From: an uncultured Collinsella sp.
GTDB lineage: Bacteria; Actinomycetota; Coriobacteriia; Coriobacteriales; Coriobacteriaceae
Direction: 5' to 3'
Length of the DNA stretch: 64,000 bases
Assembly (NCBI GenBank): GCA_900541685.1
Contig: UQKM01000004.1
Coordinates: 55,346 to 119,345, forward strand
This document shows, piece by piece, positions 25,091 through 34,169 of this stretch. The position numbers were made by a program, and so were the translations under genes. The notes below the pieces were generated by a model that was not told the origin of the DNA, ran no database searches, and saw only the letters and a list, made by a program, of their open reading frames with translations. Each line of letters begins with the position of its first letter. Position 1 is the first letter of the stretch.

Positions 25091-27841
25091 TTATTTGGCG
25101 TCGGCCCAGGTTATGCCGGTGCTGGCTTCGGCGATCAACGGTACGCGGAGGTCTACTACGTGTTCCATGACGTCGCGGACCATGGCGGTGAGGCGCTCGA
25201 CTTCGTCGACGGGGCACTCAAAGTCCAGTTCGTCGTGTACCTGCAGGATCATGTGGGCGGCAAAGCCTTCTTCTTCCAAGCGACGGCTTACGCGGGCCAT
25301 GGCGATCTTGATGATGTCGGCGGCGGTGCCCTGCATGGGGTGGTTCATGGCCGTGCGCTCACCAAAGCCGCGGAGCTGTGGGTTTTTGGCCTTGAGCTCG
25401 GGAATATGGCGTCTGCGGCCATACATGGTCTCGGCATAGCCCGTCTGCTTGGCTCGCGCCACCACATTGTCGAGGAACGTGCGCACGCCCGGGTAGGCCT
25501 CGTAGTAGCGGTCGATCATGCCACGCGCCTCGGCCATCGGGATATGCAGCGACTGCGATAGACCGTAGGCCTGCTGACCATACACGATGCCAAAGTTCAC
25601 GGCCTTGGCGCGGCTGCGCAAGTCGGGCGTCACCTCGGACACCGGCACGCCAAACACGCGTGCGGCCGTCTCAGCATGGAAGTCCTCACCCTCGTTAAAG
25701 GCGCGCACCAGGTGCTCGTCACCCGAGAGATGCGCCAGCAGACGCAGCTCGATCTGCGAGTAGTCCACCGCCAAAAAGACGCTTCCCTCGCCTGCCGAAA
25801 ATGCCGTCTTGACGGTACGGCCCAGCTCCGAGCGCGTCGGGATGTTCTGCAGGTTCGGGTCGCTCGAGGACAGACGCCCCGTTGCCGTGATGGTCTGGTT
25901 GTACGTGGTGTGCACGCGACCGTCACCACGGCGCAGCGGGCCCAGCGTGTCCAGATAGGTGGACTTGATTTTGGACTTTTCACGCCAATCCAAGATCAGA
26001 CGCACGATTTCGTGGTCGCGGGCAAGGTCGCTCAACACCTTGGCATTGGTCGAATAGTAGCCGCGCTTGGTCTTTTTGAGGCCCTTGGTCGGAAGGCCCA
26101 TCACATCAAAGAGCACATGCGACAGCTGCATGGGACTGCCAATATTAAAGGTCTCGTCACCCGCTAGGTCGCGAATGCTGCGCTCGACCTCGGTGATCTG
26201 GGTCGCCAGGCCCTCGGACAGATTACGCAGGCGGTCGGGATCCACGAGCATGCCCGCGCGCTCCATCTTGGCAAGCACCGGCACGAGCGGCATCTCGATG
26301 CCATCGAACACGTTGGCGGCGTTCTCGCGGGCCATACGGTCGCGCAGCGGTGCGACCAGCGCCAGCGTCAAGGCCGCCGTGCGAGCGGCGGGCGCTGGAG
26401 CGTCCTCACCGGCACCCTCTGCACCGCGCGCCGCAGGCAGCGCCATCTGCAGATACGTATCGGCCAGATATGCCTCGTCAAACTCGGAGCGGTCGGAATC
26501 CAACAGGTAAGCGGCGACCACGGTGTCGAAGATGCACGTGGAATCGACTGCCAGCGGATCCATAAGCTCGGGCTCGGAAGAATCGATGGGCGAAAGCTCA
26601 TGCAGCAGCGCTTTCATATCCGGGCTCGCCACGCGGCCCTCCACAAACAGGCGCGCAAGCACGCCGGCAATCACGCCGTGGGCGAAGTTGAAGCCATCGA
26701 CTACGGCAGTGGCACCGCCGTCGCCCTCCTCGAGCGCGAACAGGCCCTTGGACGTCGCCAACCACAGCGTGCGCGTCAGTCCAAAGAGCGCGCCCTCTTC
26801 CTTGTCGTCGTCCACCACGGCGGCGACCCACTCGCCGGCATCAATCGCGCGGGAGACCTCAGCCGCAACGGCACCAAGCGCGTCGGCATCGCCGGCGGCT
26901 GCGCGAACCATAGCAGGTATCTCAAACACACTGGAGGCAGCAGCAACCCCGCCCTCGCCGCCGATCAGCGCCAAGAAACGGTTCTGCATGGCGGTGATAC
27001 CAAGCGTACCCAGCGCCGCGGAAACCTCATCGGCAGAAAACGCCGGGAAGGACGTCGCCTCGAAATCGAGCTCGACGGGCGCATCGGTGCGGATGGTCGC
27101 CACCTTGCGGCTCAGCAGCGCATCGTCGATATGCGCACGCAGGTTCTCGCCCATCTTGCCCTTGACCTCGTCGGCATGCGCGATAACCTCGTCCAGGCTG
27201 CCGTACTGCGCGATGAGCGCGCTCGCCTTTTTGGGGCCGATGCCCGGCACGCCGGGAATGTTGTCGGACGCATCGCCCTTCAGGCCGTAAAAATCGGGCA
27301 CGAGCGCCGGTGTAATGCCGTGATACAGGTCGTCCACGCTCTCGGGCGTCATAATCGCCACGTCGGACAGGCCTTTGCGGGTCGAGACCACGTTGACGTG
27401 CTCGGTCACGAGCTGATACATGTCGCGGTCGCCGGTCACCAGCAGCATGTCGCAGCCGGCCTCCTCGCCCAGGCGCGCCATGGTGCCCAGGATATCGTCG
27501 CCTTCCCAGCCCTCGGACTGCAAAATCGGCACGTTGAGCGCGGCGAGCAGCTCCTTAATCATGGGGAACTGCGCGTGCAGATCGGGGTCCATGGGCGGGC
27601 GCTGCGCCTTATACTGCGGCAGCATCTCCATGCGCACGCGCGGTTTGCCCTTGTCAAACGCCACGACCACACCGTCGGGTTTAAAGGCATCGATCATCTT
27701 AAGAAACATGTTCAGAAAGCCAAAGATCGCGTTGGTGGGGCGACCGTCCGGCGCGTTCATGGTCGGCGGCACGGCGTGGAAGGCGCGGTGCATGAGCGAG
27801 TTGCCGTCGATAACGGCAAAAGTGCGGCGCTTGTCAGACAT
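25091..27841 (-). CDS. polA: DNA polymerase I
   Basis: PolA fills gaps in repair and removes RNA primers. The 916-residue protein has an N-terminal 5'-3' exonuclease (AVIDGNSLMHRAFHA, then GDRDMYQLVTEHV and GIKGDASDNIPGVPGIG-like GLKGDASDNIPGVPGIGPK) and a C-terminal polymerase. Polymerase motif A is DYSQIELRLLAHLSGD, motif B RSRAKAVNFGIVYGQQAYG and motif C ILQVHDELDFE. The middle 3'-5' exonuclease region lacks the DxE metal-binding motif, so proofreading is probably lost, as in several other Gram-positive PolA enzymes. The ATG at 27841 has GAGGT upstream. Confidence 0.95.
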   Translation of the reverse strand: MSDKRRTFAVIDGNSLMHRAFHAVPPTMNAPDGRPTNAIFGFLNMFLKMIDAFKPDGVVVAFDKGKPRVRMEMLPQYKAQRPPMDPDLHAQFPMIKELLAALNVPILQSEGWEGDDILGTMARLGEEAGCDMLLVTGDRDMYQLVTEHVNVVSTRKGLSDVAIMTPESVDDLYHGITPALVPDFYGLKGDASDNIPGVPGIGPKKASALIAQYGSLDEVIAHADEVKGKMGENLRAHIDDALLSRKVATIRTDAPVELDFEATSFPAFSADEVSAALGTLGITAMQNRFLALIGGEGGVAAASSVFEIPAMVRAAAGDADALGAVAAEVSRAIDAGEWVAAVVDDDKEEGALFGLTRTLWLATSKGLFALEEGDGGATAVVDGFNFAHGVIAGVLARLFVEGRVASPDMKALLHELSPIDSSEPELMDPLAVDSTCIFDTVVAAYLLDSDRSEFDEAYLADTYLQMALPAARGAEGAGEDAPAPAARTAALTLALVAPLRDRMARENAANVFDGIEMPLVPVLAKMERAGMLVDPDRLRNLSEGLATQITEVERSIRDLAGDETFNIGSPMQLSHVLFDVMGLPTKGLKKTKRGYYSTNAKVLSDLARDHEIVRLILDWREKSKIKSTYLDTLGPLRRGDGRVHTTYNQTITATGRLSSSDPNLQNIPTRSELGRTVKTAFSAGEGSVFLAVDYSQIELRLLAHLSGDEHLVRAFNEGEDFHAETAARVFGVPVSEVTPDLRSRAKAVNFGIVYGQQAYGLSQSLHIPMAEARGMIDRYYEAYPGVRTFLDNVVARAKQTGYAETMYGRRRHIPELKAKNPQLRGFGERTAMNHPMQGTAADIIKIAMARVSRRLEEEGFAAHMILQVHDELDFECPVDEVERLTAMVRDVMEHVVDLRVPLIAEASTGITWADAK

Positions 27842-28007
27842 ATTGAATACCTCGCTTTGGGCTGGGCACGGTTTGCTCACACCAGTTTACACGCTCCCTG
27901 CCCCGCGGCCACCGCACATCAAGCTCCCCCGTCACCGTGAGCCCGCGCGTGATACGATGGCTCACGGTACATCAACCAGCACGATCGATCCGAAAGGAGC
28001 CTGCGTC

Positions 28008-29405
28008 ATGGAGCGTCCCTGCGCATGGAAAAAGTACACGCCACAGCAAGTCGAGGAGCTCGAGGAGCTTTGCCGTGGCTATAAGCAGTTTTTGAGCGAG
28101 AACAAGACCGAGCGCCTGTGCGTCAAGACCGGTATCAAGATGGCCGAGGAGGCGGGCTACGTCAATCTGGAGACCGTGATCGCCGAGGGCCGCGCGCTCA
28201 AGGCCGGCGACAAGGTGTATGCCGCCAATCACGGCAAGGACCTCATGCTCGTCAACCTGGGCACCGCCCCGCTCGAGCAGGGCTTTAACATCCTGGGCGC
28301 CCACGTGGACTCGCCGCGCCTGGACCTCAAGCAAAACCCCGCCTTCGAGGCCGGCGACATGGCCTACCTCGACACGCACTACTACGGCGGCGTCAAGAGC
28401 TACCACTGGGTAGCCTCCCCGCTCGCGCTTGTGGGCGTCATCTGCAAAAAGGACGGCACCACCGTCGACATCAACATCGGCGACAAGGCAGACGATCCGG
28501 TCTTTACCATCTCCGACTTGCTGATCCACCTCTCGAGCGAGCAGATGTCCAAGCCCGCCAAGGACGCCGTCGACGCCGAGATCCTCGACGTGATCGTAGG
28601 CGGCCGCCCCGTCAAGTTTGACGAGGACGACAAGGACGCCCCCAAGGAACCCGTCAAGCAGATGTTCCTGGACATCCTCAAGGAACAGTACGACGTCGAG
28701 GAGGAGGACTTCCTCTCTGCCGAGATCGAGGTCGTGCCCGCCGGCCCCGCCCGCGACATGGGTCTCGACCGCTCCATGATTTTGGGCTATGGCCACGACG
28801 ACCGCGTCTGCGCCTACCCCTCCATGCTCGCCCAGATCAACGTGGCAGACGTCGAGCGCACGAGCATCACGCTCATCGTCGACAAGGAGGAGATCGGCTC
28901 CGTGGGCGCCACCGGCATGACGAGCCGCTTCTTCGAGAACACCGTCGCCGAGATCATGACGCTCGCCGGCGAGGATAGTCCGCTGGCCCTGCGCCGCGCA
29001 CTCGCCCGCAGCCGCATGCTCTCCTCTGACGTGTCCGCCGGCTTCGACCCGGGCTATGCCGGCAAGTTCGAGACCAAGAACGCCGCCTTCATGGGTCGCG
29101 GCCTGTGCTTTAACAAGTACACGGGCAGCCGCGGCAAGGGCGGTTCCAACGACGCCGATGCCGAGTATGTGGCCCTCGTCCGCGACATCATGGACGAGGC
29201 CGGCGTGGACTTCCAGACCTGCGAGCTCGGTCGCGTCAACGCGGGCGGCGGCGGCACCATCGCCTACATCATGGCCAAGTACGGCATGAACGTCATCGAC
29301 TCCGGCGTTGCCGTCCTGTCCATGCACGCCCTGTGGGAGGTCGCCAACAAGGCCGATATCTACGAGGCCTACCGCGGCTACAAGGCCTTCATCGAGCGCG
29401 CCTAA
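28008..29405 (+). CDS. M18 family aspartyl aminopeptidase
   Basis: A zinc aminopeptidase of family M18, which removes N-terminal acidic or neutral residues. The 465-residue protein has the metal-binding ILGAHVDSPRLDLKQNP (about residues 95-110), the catalytic VDKEEIGSVGATGM with adjacent glutamates, and a C-terminal SMHALWEVANKADIY holding the last histidine. The ATG at 28008 has AAAGGAG at a good spacing; the upstream open frame runs antisense to polA. The name apeB is sometimes used for such genes, but I cannot separate the subtypes. It is divergent from polA. Confidence 0.9.
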   Translation: MERPCAWKKYTPQQVEELEELCRGYKQFLSENKTERLCVKTGIKMAEEAGYVNLETVIAEGRALKAGDKVYAANHGKDLMLVNLGTAPLEQGFNILGAHVDSPRLDLKQNPAFEAGDMAYLDTHYYGGVKSYHWVASPLALVGVICKKDGTTVDINIGDKADDPVFTISDLLIHLSSEQMSKPAKDAVDAEILDVIVGGRPVKFDEDDKDAPKEPVKQMFLDILKEQYDVEEEDFLSAEIEVVPAGPARDMGLDRSMILGYGHDDRVCAYPSMLAQINVADVERTSITLIVDKEEIGSVGATGMTSRFFENTVAEIMTLAGEDSPLALRRALARSRMLSSDVSAGFDPGYAGKFETKNAAFMGRGLCFNKYTGSRGKGGSNDADAEYVALVRDIMDEAGVDFQTCELGRVNAGGGGTIAYIMAKYGMNVIDSGVAVLSMHALWEVANKADIYEAYRGYKAFIERA

Positions 29406-29441
29406 CCAACCCTCGTAAAACGAGCCCAACCAGCCCTTTAT

Positions 29442-29510
29442 AACTTGCGGTGAAATAGTTCCCAAACACGCCTTTTAACAGGCAAAACAGGAATTATTCC
29501 ACCGCAACTT
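29442..29510 (+). repeat. Imperfect inverted repeat (TTGCGGTGAAATA type) acting as terminator
   Basis: Arms 29442-29462 and 29490-29510 match over 18 of 21 bases and are followed by CTTTTTTT on the plus strand. It should end the M18 message. The arm shares TTGCGGTG-AATA with the perfect repeat at 8476-8546. Confidence 0.8.
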
Positions 29511-29533
29511 CTTTTTTTGGCAGAGGAGAGTCC

Positions 29534-30343
29534 ATGCTGCAGGTCATCATTCCGCCCGCCAAGCAAATGCGCGCGGCCCAAGATGCTTTTGAAGTCCAGG
29601 GCATTCCACCCTTTGCGCGCGAGACGGCTCGCCTCCAACGCGCGCTGCTAGATATCGAGCGGAATGAAGGCAGCGGCGGCCTGCAGGCGCTGTGGAACGT
29701 GAGCGACAAACTGCTGGGACCTTGTCTCAACACCCTGCATGAGTTCGGGTCCATCCTGAAAAACGGCGATCTCGACAATCCCGAACTCGCCCGTCACCTC
29801 TCCCCTGCCGTCATGTCCTATCACGGCATCCAATACCAAAGCATGGCGCCCGAGGTGATGGATGCCGAACAGCTCGCCTGGCTGCAAAGCCACCTGTGGA
29901 TCCTCTCTAGCCTCTACGGGTGCGTTCGCCCCTTTCATGCCGTCGAACCATATCGGCTGGAAATGGGCGCGAAGCTCGCCGTTGACGATGCCCGAGACCT
30001 CTACGCGTTTTGGAGCGACAAGCTCGCGCGGACTATCGCCCCGGCAGGCTCAAACACCACGATCGTCAACCTCGCCAGCGTAGAGTATGCCAAAGCCGTT
30101 CTGCCCCACCTCGCGGGCGACGCCACAGTCGTCACATGCCTCTTTGGCGAAGGCATCCGCAATGGCAAGCCCATCCAACGGTCGACCGCCAGCAAAAAGG
30201 CACGCGGCTCCATGGTGCGGTGGATGGCAGAAAACAGGCTCGAGGATGTAAGCGGGCTCACCGCGTTCGACGTTGGTTATCGTCACTTTCCCGAGTTTTC
30301 AAATAAAAACACTTTGGTCTTCCTGAACGAACAGGCCTTGTAG
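29534..30343 (+). CDS. yaaA: YaaA family (UPF0246) peroxide stress protein
   Basis: YaaA lowers free iron and limits DNA damage during peroxide stress in E. coli; the fold binds DNA. The 269-residue protein has family features: IIPPAKQMRAAQ near the start, ALWNVSDKLLGPCLNTL, MSYHGIQYQSMAPEVMD, LSSLYGCVRPFHAVEPYRLEMGAKL and FYTRHFPEFS-like YRHFPEFSNKNTLVFLNE. The ATG at 29534 follows AGAGGAG. It is convergent with the next gene. Function in this organism is inferred from the family. Confidence 0.87.
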   Translation: MLQVIIPPAKQMRAAQDAFEVQGIPPFARETARLQRALLDIERNEGSGGLQALWNVSDKLLGPCLNTLHEFGSILKNGDLDNPELARHLSPAVMSYHGIQYQSMAPEVMDAEQLAWLQSHLWILSSLYGCVRPFHAVEPYRLEMGAKLAVDDARDLYAFWSDKLARTIAPAGSNTTIVNLASVEYAKAVLPHLAGDATVVTCLFGEGIRNGKPIQRSTASKKARGSMVRWMAENRLEDVSGLTAFDVGYRHFPEFSNKNTLVFLNEQAL

Positions 30344-30383
30344 GACCACCGCTACTTTTGAATGTGCTGCCTGGGCACGGCGT

Positions 30384-30899
30384 CTATCCCGCCAAGCCGT
30401 CGGCTTTGGCAATTTCATTTGTCGAGCCGTCCTGATAGGTAATCTTGATATGTTCTACCTCGGACACCTTGACGCCCGACGGGGGCACCAGGCGCCATTC
30501 CGTCAGCGCAATGTCCATGGTCGTGGGGACGTCTCCCTGGTTTTTAAGCTTCACCGTCAGTGTTTTGAGCGCCGCATCGTAGGTCACGCGTTCGATTTCT
30601 TCACCGGGAATGGACCCACCACTCAACTGCAGCTGCACAAACTCGTTGCGCGGATACCAATAGTCGCCCGGCGCGGCAACGGTATTGCCGCCGGCAACCT
30701 CCACCGTCATGATCGGCAGGCTATCGTCGGCCTCAAACGTCCAAGCGGCTCCCCCACGCCCGCCAAACGTCCAAATACAGCAGGCAATCACCATCACGAC
30801 CAGGATCGCAAAACCAATTGCGACCAGCCCATGATGGGCGCGGCTCTCCTCGGCCGACACATCCCACTGCGTCTCTCGATATAGATGCTTGTCTTCCAT
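30384..30899 (-). CDS. Single-pass membrane protein, unknown function
   Basis: This 171-residue protein has a short cytoplasmic N-terminus, one membrane helix (LVAIGFAILVVMVIACCIWTF, about residues 25-45) and a beta-rich extracytoplasmic domain. I recognise no family. The outer part has WYPRNEFVQLQLSGG and a tail of alternating hydrophobic residues, suggesting an immunoglobulin-like sandwich. It is divergent from thiC and convergent with yaaA, so context gives no clue. Confidence 0.65.
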   Translation of the reverse strand: MEDKHLYRETQWDVSAEESRAHHGLVAIGFAILVVMVIACCIWTFGGRGGAAWTFEADDSLPIMTVEVAGGNTVAAPGDYWYPRNEFVQLQLSGGSIPGEEIERVTYDAALKTLTVKLKNQGDVPTTMDIALTEWRLVPPSGVKVSEVEHIKITYQDGSTNEIAKADGLAG

Positions 30900-30949
30900 G
30901 TTCGCCTCCCCACGGGCATGCTCATTGCGTCAATCGTACCCATTCGAGC

Positions 30950-30955
30950 TATACT
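30950..30955 (+). promoter_or_regulatory. -10 box of thiC
   Basis: TATACT lies 17 bases ahead of the riboswitch. The best -35-like hexamer, TTGCGT, is 19 bases further upstream. Confidence 0.45.
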
Positions 30956-30971
30956 TGAGCCCGCCACATAA

Positions 30972-31062
30972 ACGGGGAGCTTGCAGGACAAGACGGCAGG
31001 CTGAGATTGGGCGCGCCCGCCCTGACCCGCAAACCTGATATGGGTAATGCCAACGAAGGGAG
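30972..31062 (+). promoter_or_regulatory. TPP riboswitch (THI box) controlling thiC
   Basis: The conserved thi-box elements appear in order: GGGGAGC, GGCTGAGATTG, then AACCTGATATGGGTAATGCC and AACGAAGGGA. The final GAAGGGA is also the thiC ribosome binding site, so bound thiamine pyrophosphate most likely blocks translation initiation. No separate terminator stem is visible between the aptamer and the ATG at 31071. Confidence 0.95.
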
Positions 31063-31070
31063 CCGTGCCA

Positions 31071-32405
31071 ATGAGCACACAGACCGAGCCCAAGCTCGTC
31101 ACACAAATCGACTTCGCCCGCGCCGGGCAAATCACGCCGCAGATGAAAGAAGTCGCCGAGCGCGAGCATCGCGACCCCGAGTACATCCGCGAGCGCGTGG
31201 CCGACGGCCGCATCGCCATCCCCGCCAACATCGTGCATATCAAAAAGGGCATGCGCGCCTTTGGTGTCGGCGAGGGCCTTTCCACCAAGGTCAACGTCAA
31301 CCTGGGCATCTCGGGCGATAAGGCCGATGCCGCCGAGGAGTGGAAGAAGGTCAAGATCGCCGAGGACTTTGGCGCCGACGCCATCATGGACCTCTCCAAC
31401 TCGGGCAAGACGCGCCAGTTCCGCCAGCAGCTCATCGACGAGACGCCGCTCATGGTGGGCACCGTTCCCATGTACGACGCCATCGGCTACATGGAAAAGC
31501 CGCTGGTCAAGCTGACCAAGGACGACCTGCTCGAGGTCGTGCGCGCGCACGCCGAGGACGGCGTGGACTTTATGACCATCCACTGCGGCATCAACAAGTC
31601 GGTCATCAAGACCTTTAAGGAGACTGGCCGCCTCATGAACATCGTCAGCCGCGGCGGCTCGCTGCTGTTTGGTTGGATGGAGGTCACCGGTAACGAGAAC
31701 CCCTTCTACGAGTTCTACGACGAGGTGCTCGAGATCTGCCATGAGTATGACGTGACGATCTCTCTCGGCGACTCCTGCCGCCCGGGCTGCCTCTACGACT
31801 CCAACGACGCCACCGAGACCGCTGAGATGATCGAGCTGGGCAAGCTGTGCAAGCGCGCTTGGGCCGCCGGCGTCCAGGTCATGGTCGAGGGCCCGGGTCA
31901 CATGGCGCTCGACGAGATTACCGCCAATATGAAGCTGCAGAAACGCCTATGCCACAACGCCCCGTTCTATGTGCTGGGGCCGCTGGTGACCGATATCGGC
32001 GTGGGCTACGACCACATCACCGCCGCCATTGGTGGCGCCATCTCCGCCAGTTCCGGCGCCGACTTCCTGTGCTACGTGACACCGGCAGAGCACCTATGCC
32101 TGCCTAACGCCCAGGACGTGCTCGATGGCCTTATGGCCACCAAGATCGCCGCACACGCCGCCGACATCGCCAAGAAGGTACCGCACGCCCGCGACATGGA
32201 CGACAAGATGGGCCAGGCACGCCGCAAGCTCGACTGGGACGCCATGTGGAAGTGCGCGCTCGACCCGGTCACCGGCAAGAAGCGCTACGAGGAATCCCCC
32301 GCCGCCACCGAGGGCACCTGCACCATGTGCGGCAAGATGTGCGCCGTCCGCACCGTCAACAAGATCTTCGAGGGCACCACGATCGACCTCGGCATGGATG
32401 ACTAG
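31071..32405 (+). CDS. thiC: Phosphomethylpyrimidine synthase ThiC
   Basis: ThiC is a radical-SAM enzyme that converts aminoimidazole ribotide to the HMP-phosphate pyrimidine of thiamine. The 444-residue protein has DLSNSGKTRQFRQQLI, VDFMTIHCGINKSV, EVLEICHEYDVTISLGDS and VEGPGHMALDEI, all diagnostic. The iron-sulfur cysteines are at 417, 420 and 424 (CTMCGKMC). This is a short ThiC without the long N-terminal domain of plant and proteobacterial forms. The ATG at 31071 is fixed by the riboswitch-borne binding site. thiD follows. Confidence 0.95.
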   Translation: MSTQTEPKLVTQIDFARAGQITPQMKEVAEREHRDPEYIRERVADGRIAIPANIVHIKKGMRAFGVGEGLSTKVNVNLGISGDKADAAEEWKKVKIAEDFGADAIMDLSNSGKTRQFRQQLIDETPLMVGTVPMYDAIGYMEKPLVKLTKDDLLEVVRAHAEDGVDFMTIHCGINKSVIKTFKETGRLMNIVSRGGSLLFGWMEVTGNENPFYEFYDEVLEICHEYDVTISLGDSCRPGCLYDSNDATETAEMIELGKLCKRAWAAGVQVMVEGPGHMALDEITANMKLQKRLCHNAPFYVLGPLVTDIGVGYDHITAAIGGAISASSGADFLCYVTPAEHLCLPNAQDVLDGLMATKIAAHAADIAKKVPHARDMDDKMGQARRKLDWDAMWKCALDPVTGKKRYEESPAATEGTCTMCGKMCAVRTVNKIFEGTTIDLGMDD

Positions 32406-32500
32406 CCCTGTCGCCGCGGCCGCTTCTGGCGGCGAGCTGACGCCTGTCAATTGTTGACGTGTGAACATTTGCTTACATTTGCGTAAAGATTGCACCGCCC

Positions 32501-32537
32501 GCCCGGGATCGGCATACAGCCGGCCCGGGCATCTTTA
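32501..32537 (+). terminator. thiC terminator
   Basis: GCCCGGG (32501-32507) pairs with CCCGGGC (32524-32530), with an inner CGGC/GCCG stem, followed by ATCTTTA. A TATAAT directly after it may be the thiD -10. Confidence 0.7.
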
Positions 32538-32586
32538 TAATGCAGGCAGAAGAGCCATTTGATTCCGACCGAACAAGGGAGCGAAC

Positions 32587-33417
32587 ATGGATCGCAGTAA
32601 GGTACCTGCCGTTCTATCCATCGCAGGATCCGATTCCAGCGGTGGCGCCGGCATTCAGGCCGACATCAAGACTATCACGGCGCACCGTCTGTATGCCGAG
32701 ACGGCCATAACCGCCATCACGGCGCAAAACACCCTGGGCGTCACCGCCGTGCAGGATATCTCGCCAGATATCGTCGCCGCGCAGATCGACGCCGTTTTTG
32801 ACGATATCCGCCCGAGCGCCGTCAAGATCGGCATGGTTTCTTCTGTCGAGATTATCGAAGTCATCGCCGACCGCTTGAGCGCCTGGAACGCACAAAATAT
32901 CGTCGTCGACCCCGTTATGGTCGCCACCTCGGGCGCTCGCCTGATCGCAGAGGACGCCGCCGAAGCGCTTGCACGCCGCCTGTTCCCGCTGGCGACCGTC
33001 ATCACGCCCAATATTCCCGAGGCCATGGCGCTGCTCGATTACGAAGTCGATTCCGAGCGCACGCAGCAAAATGCCGCCATGCTTCTCACCCGCCGCTTTG
33101 GATGCGCGTCCCTCGTTAAGGGCGGGCATTTTGTCAATGAAGCCAACGATGTGCTAGCCGAGCCCGCACCGCTCGATGACGAGGGCAACCACCTGGGCGA
33201 TCCGCTCACCACGTGGTTCCGCCACAAGCGCATCGAGACCGGCAACACGCATGGCACCGGCTGCATGCTCTCGTCCGCCATCGCCTGCGCGCTGGCACAG
33301 GGCATGGATCTTGCCGACGCCGTCAACGCCGGCAAGGCCTACCTAACCGGCGCTCTCGCCGCCGGCCTGAACATGGGCAAAGGCTCCGGCCCCGTCAACC
33401 ACATGTGGCAGTACTAG
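32587..33417 (+). CDS. thiD: Hydroxymethylpyrimidine/phosphomethylpyrimidine kinase ThiD
   Basis: ThiD phosphorylates HMP and HMP-phosphate to the pyrophosphate used in thiamine synthesis. The 276-residue ribokinase-like protein has SIAGSDSSGGAGIQADIKT at the N-terminus, ITAQNTLGVTAVQ, and the anion-hole motif TGNTHGTGCMLSSAIACAL. A proven HMP binding role is inferred from the family; pyridoxal kinases are similar but lie in other contexts. AAGGGAG precedes the ATG. It follows thiC by 180 bases and seems to have its own promoter, so the riboswitch may not control it. Confidence 0.92.
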   Translation: MDRSKVPAVLSIAGSDSSGGAGIQADIKTITAHRLYAETAITAITAQNTLGVTAVQDISPDIVAAQIDAVFDDIRPSAVKIGMVSSVEIIEVIADRLSAWNAQNIVVDPVMVATSGARLIAEDAAEALARRLFPLATVITPNIPEAMALLDYEVDSERTQQNAAMLLTRRFGCASLVKGGHFVNEANDVLAEPAPLDDEGNHLGDPLTTWFRHKRIETGNTHGTGCMLSSAIACALAQGMDLADAVNAGKAYLTGALAAGLNMGKGSGPVNHMWQY

Positions 33418-33426
33418 CCCTGCAGC

Positions 33427-33467
33427 AAAACCACCACAAAGGGGACAGGCACCTTTGTGGTGGTTTT
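33427..33467. terminator. Bidirectional terminator / GGGAC palindrome, left copy
   Basis: A 16-bp perfect stem (AAAACCACCACAAAGG and complement) with T-runs on both strands ends thiD and the pentapeptide gene. The core 33431-33463 recurs inverted, with one mismatch, at 34125-34157. Confidence 0.88.
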
Positions 33468-33472
33468 TCTTG

Positions 33473-34090
33473 TTACGGCCAATCGTCTGCGAGTTGGATG
33501 CCGAGCAAGCCCGAAAGTGCGAGCGCTTGTTCGGCATTGACTGTCAGGCCTCGCAACTCACGGTAGTCGCCCGAAACAACGGGAGCCTCAAACGTGCAGC
33601 GCGATACATCAACACCACATAGCGGTGTCTTGAACACATCAACTCGCGTCAGGTCGCAGCTATCCAGGCGCAGCTGCCCCAGCTTGGCCCCCTGGAGCGC
33701 CGCCTCGGTCAGACGCACATCGCACGCCGTGATGGGGCCAATGCGTCCCTCCGAAAGGTTCGCGTAACTCAGGTCGCATGATGCAAACGAAACGCTCGAC
33801 AGACGCGCCTTGACCAAGTTGAGCCCCGGCGCCGAGCAATCAACAAAGTCGCAGCGGTTGAGCCAGCAGCCTTCCATATTGCAGCGGATAAAGCGGCAAC
33901 CGCGAAATACGACGTCGCGAAACGTCGAACCACTCCAGTCGACGCCATCGAATACGCAGGAGCGGAACACGACGCCGTCAAAGGTCGTACCGTTCGCCAC
34001 GTCATAGGCGAGCTCCAGCTCCTCAAAAGCGGTATTGGAGACAAGCTCATCCCCCTCGGCAAACAGGTCAATGAGCTCATCCATGCCCAT
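33473..34090 (-). CDS. Pentapeptide-repeat protein
   Basis: A 205-residue protein built largely of A(D/N)LxX-type five-residue repeats, from about residue 30 to 160 (for example TFDGVVFRSCVFDGVDWSGSTF, in part). Such proteins fold into a right-handed square beta helix. Some mimic DNA and protect gyrase, but most have no known role. The acidic N-terminus (DELIDLFAEGDELV) caps the helix. The best starts are ATGs at 34090 and 34084; neither has a clear ribosome binding site, perhaps because a palindrome lies 35 bases upstream. The gene is flanked by inverted copies of that palindrome. Confidence 0.78.
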   Translation of the reverse strand: MGMDELIDLFAEGDELVSNTAFEELELAYDVANGTTFDGVVFRSCVFDGVDWSGSTFRDVVFRGCRFIRCNMEGCWLNRCDFVDCSAPGLNLVKARLSSVSFASCDLSYANLSEGRIGPITACDVRLTEAALQGAKLGQLRLDSCDLTRVDVFKTPLCGVDVSRCTFEAPVVSGDYRELRGLTVNAEQALALSGLLGIQLADDWP

Positions 34091-34124
34091 GTGGCAGCCA
34101 AGCCGCTCGTTTACCCGGGCAAAG

Positions 34125-34157
34125 CCACCACAAAAGTGCCTGTCCCCTTTGTGGTGG
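34125..34157. repeat. GGGAC palindrome, right copy
   Basis: The 33-base unit is the reverse complement of 33431-33463 except for one base. It lies between the pentapeptide gene and the SGNH hydrolase gene, both minus strand. Confidence 0.88.
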
Positions 34158-34169
34158 TTTGGGGCTGCG

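Noticed and set aside
26600..27940. 446-residue plus-strand frame across polA
   Set aside because: Antisense shadow of polA, His/Arg/Gln-rich, no start signal.
8476..34157. Short palindromes as a CRISPR array
   Set aside because: They are scattered single hairpins with no regular spacing, no spacers and no cas genes.
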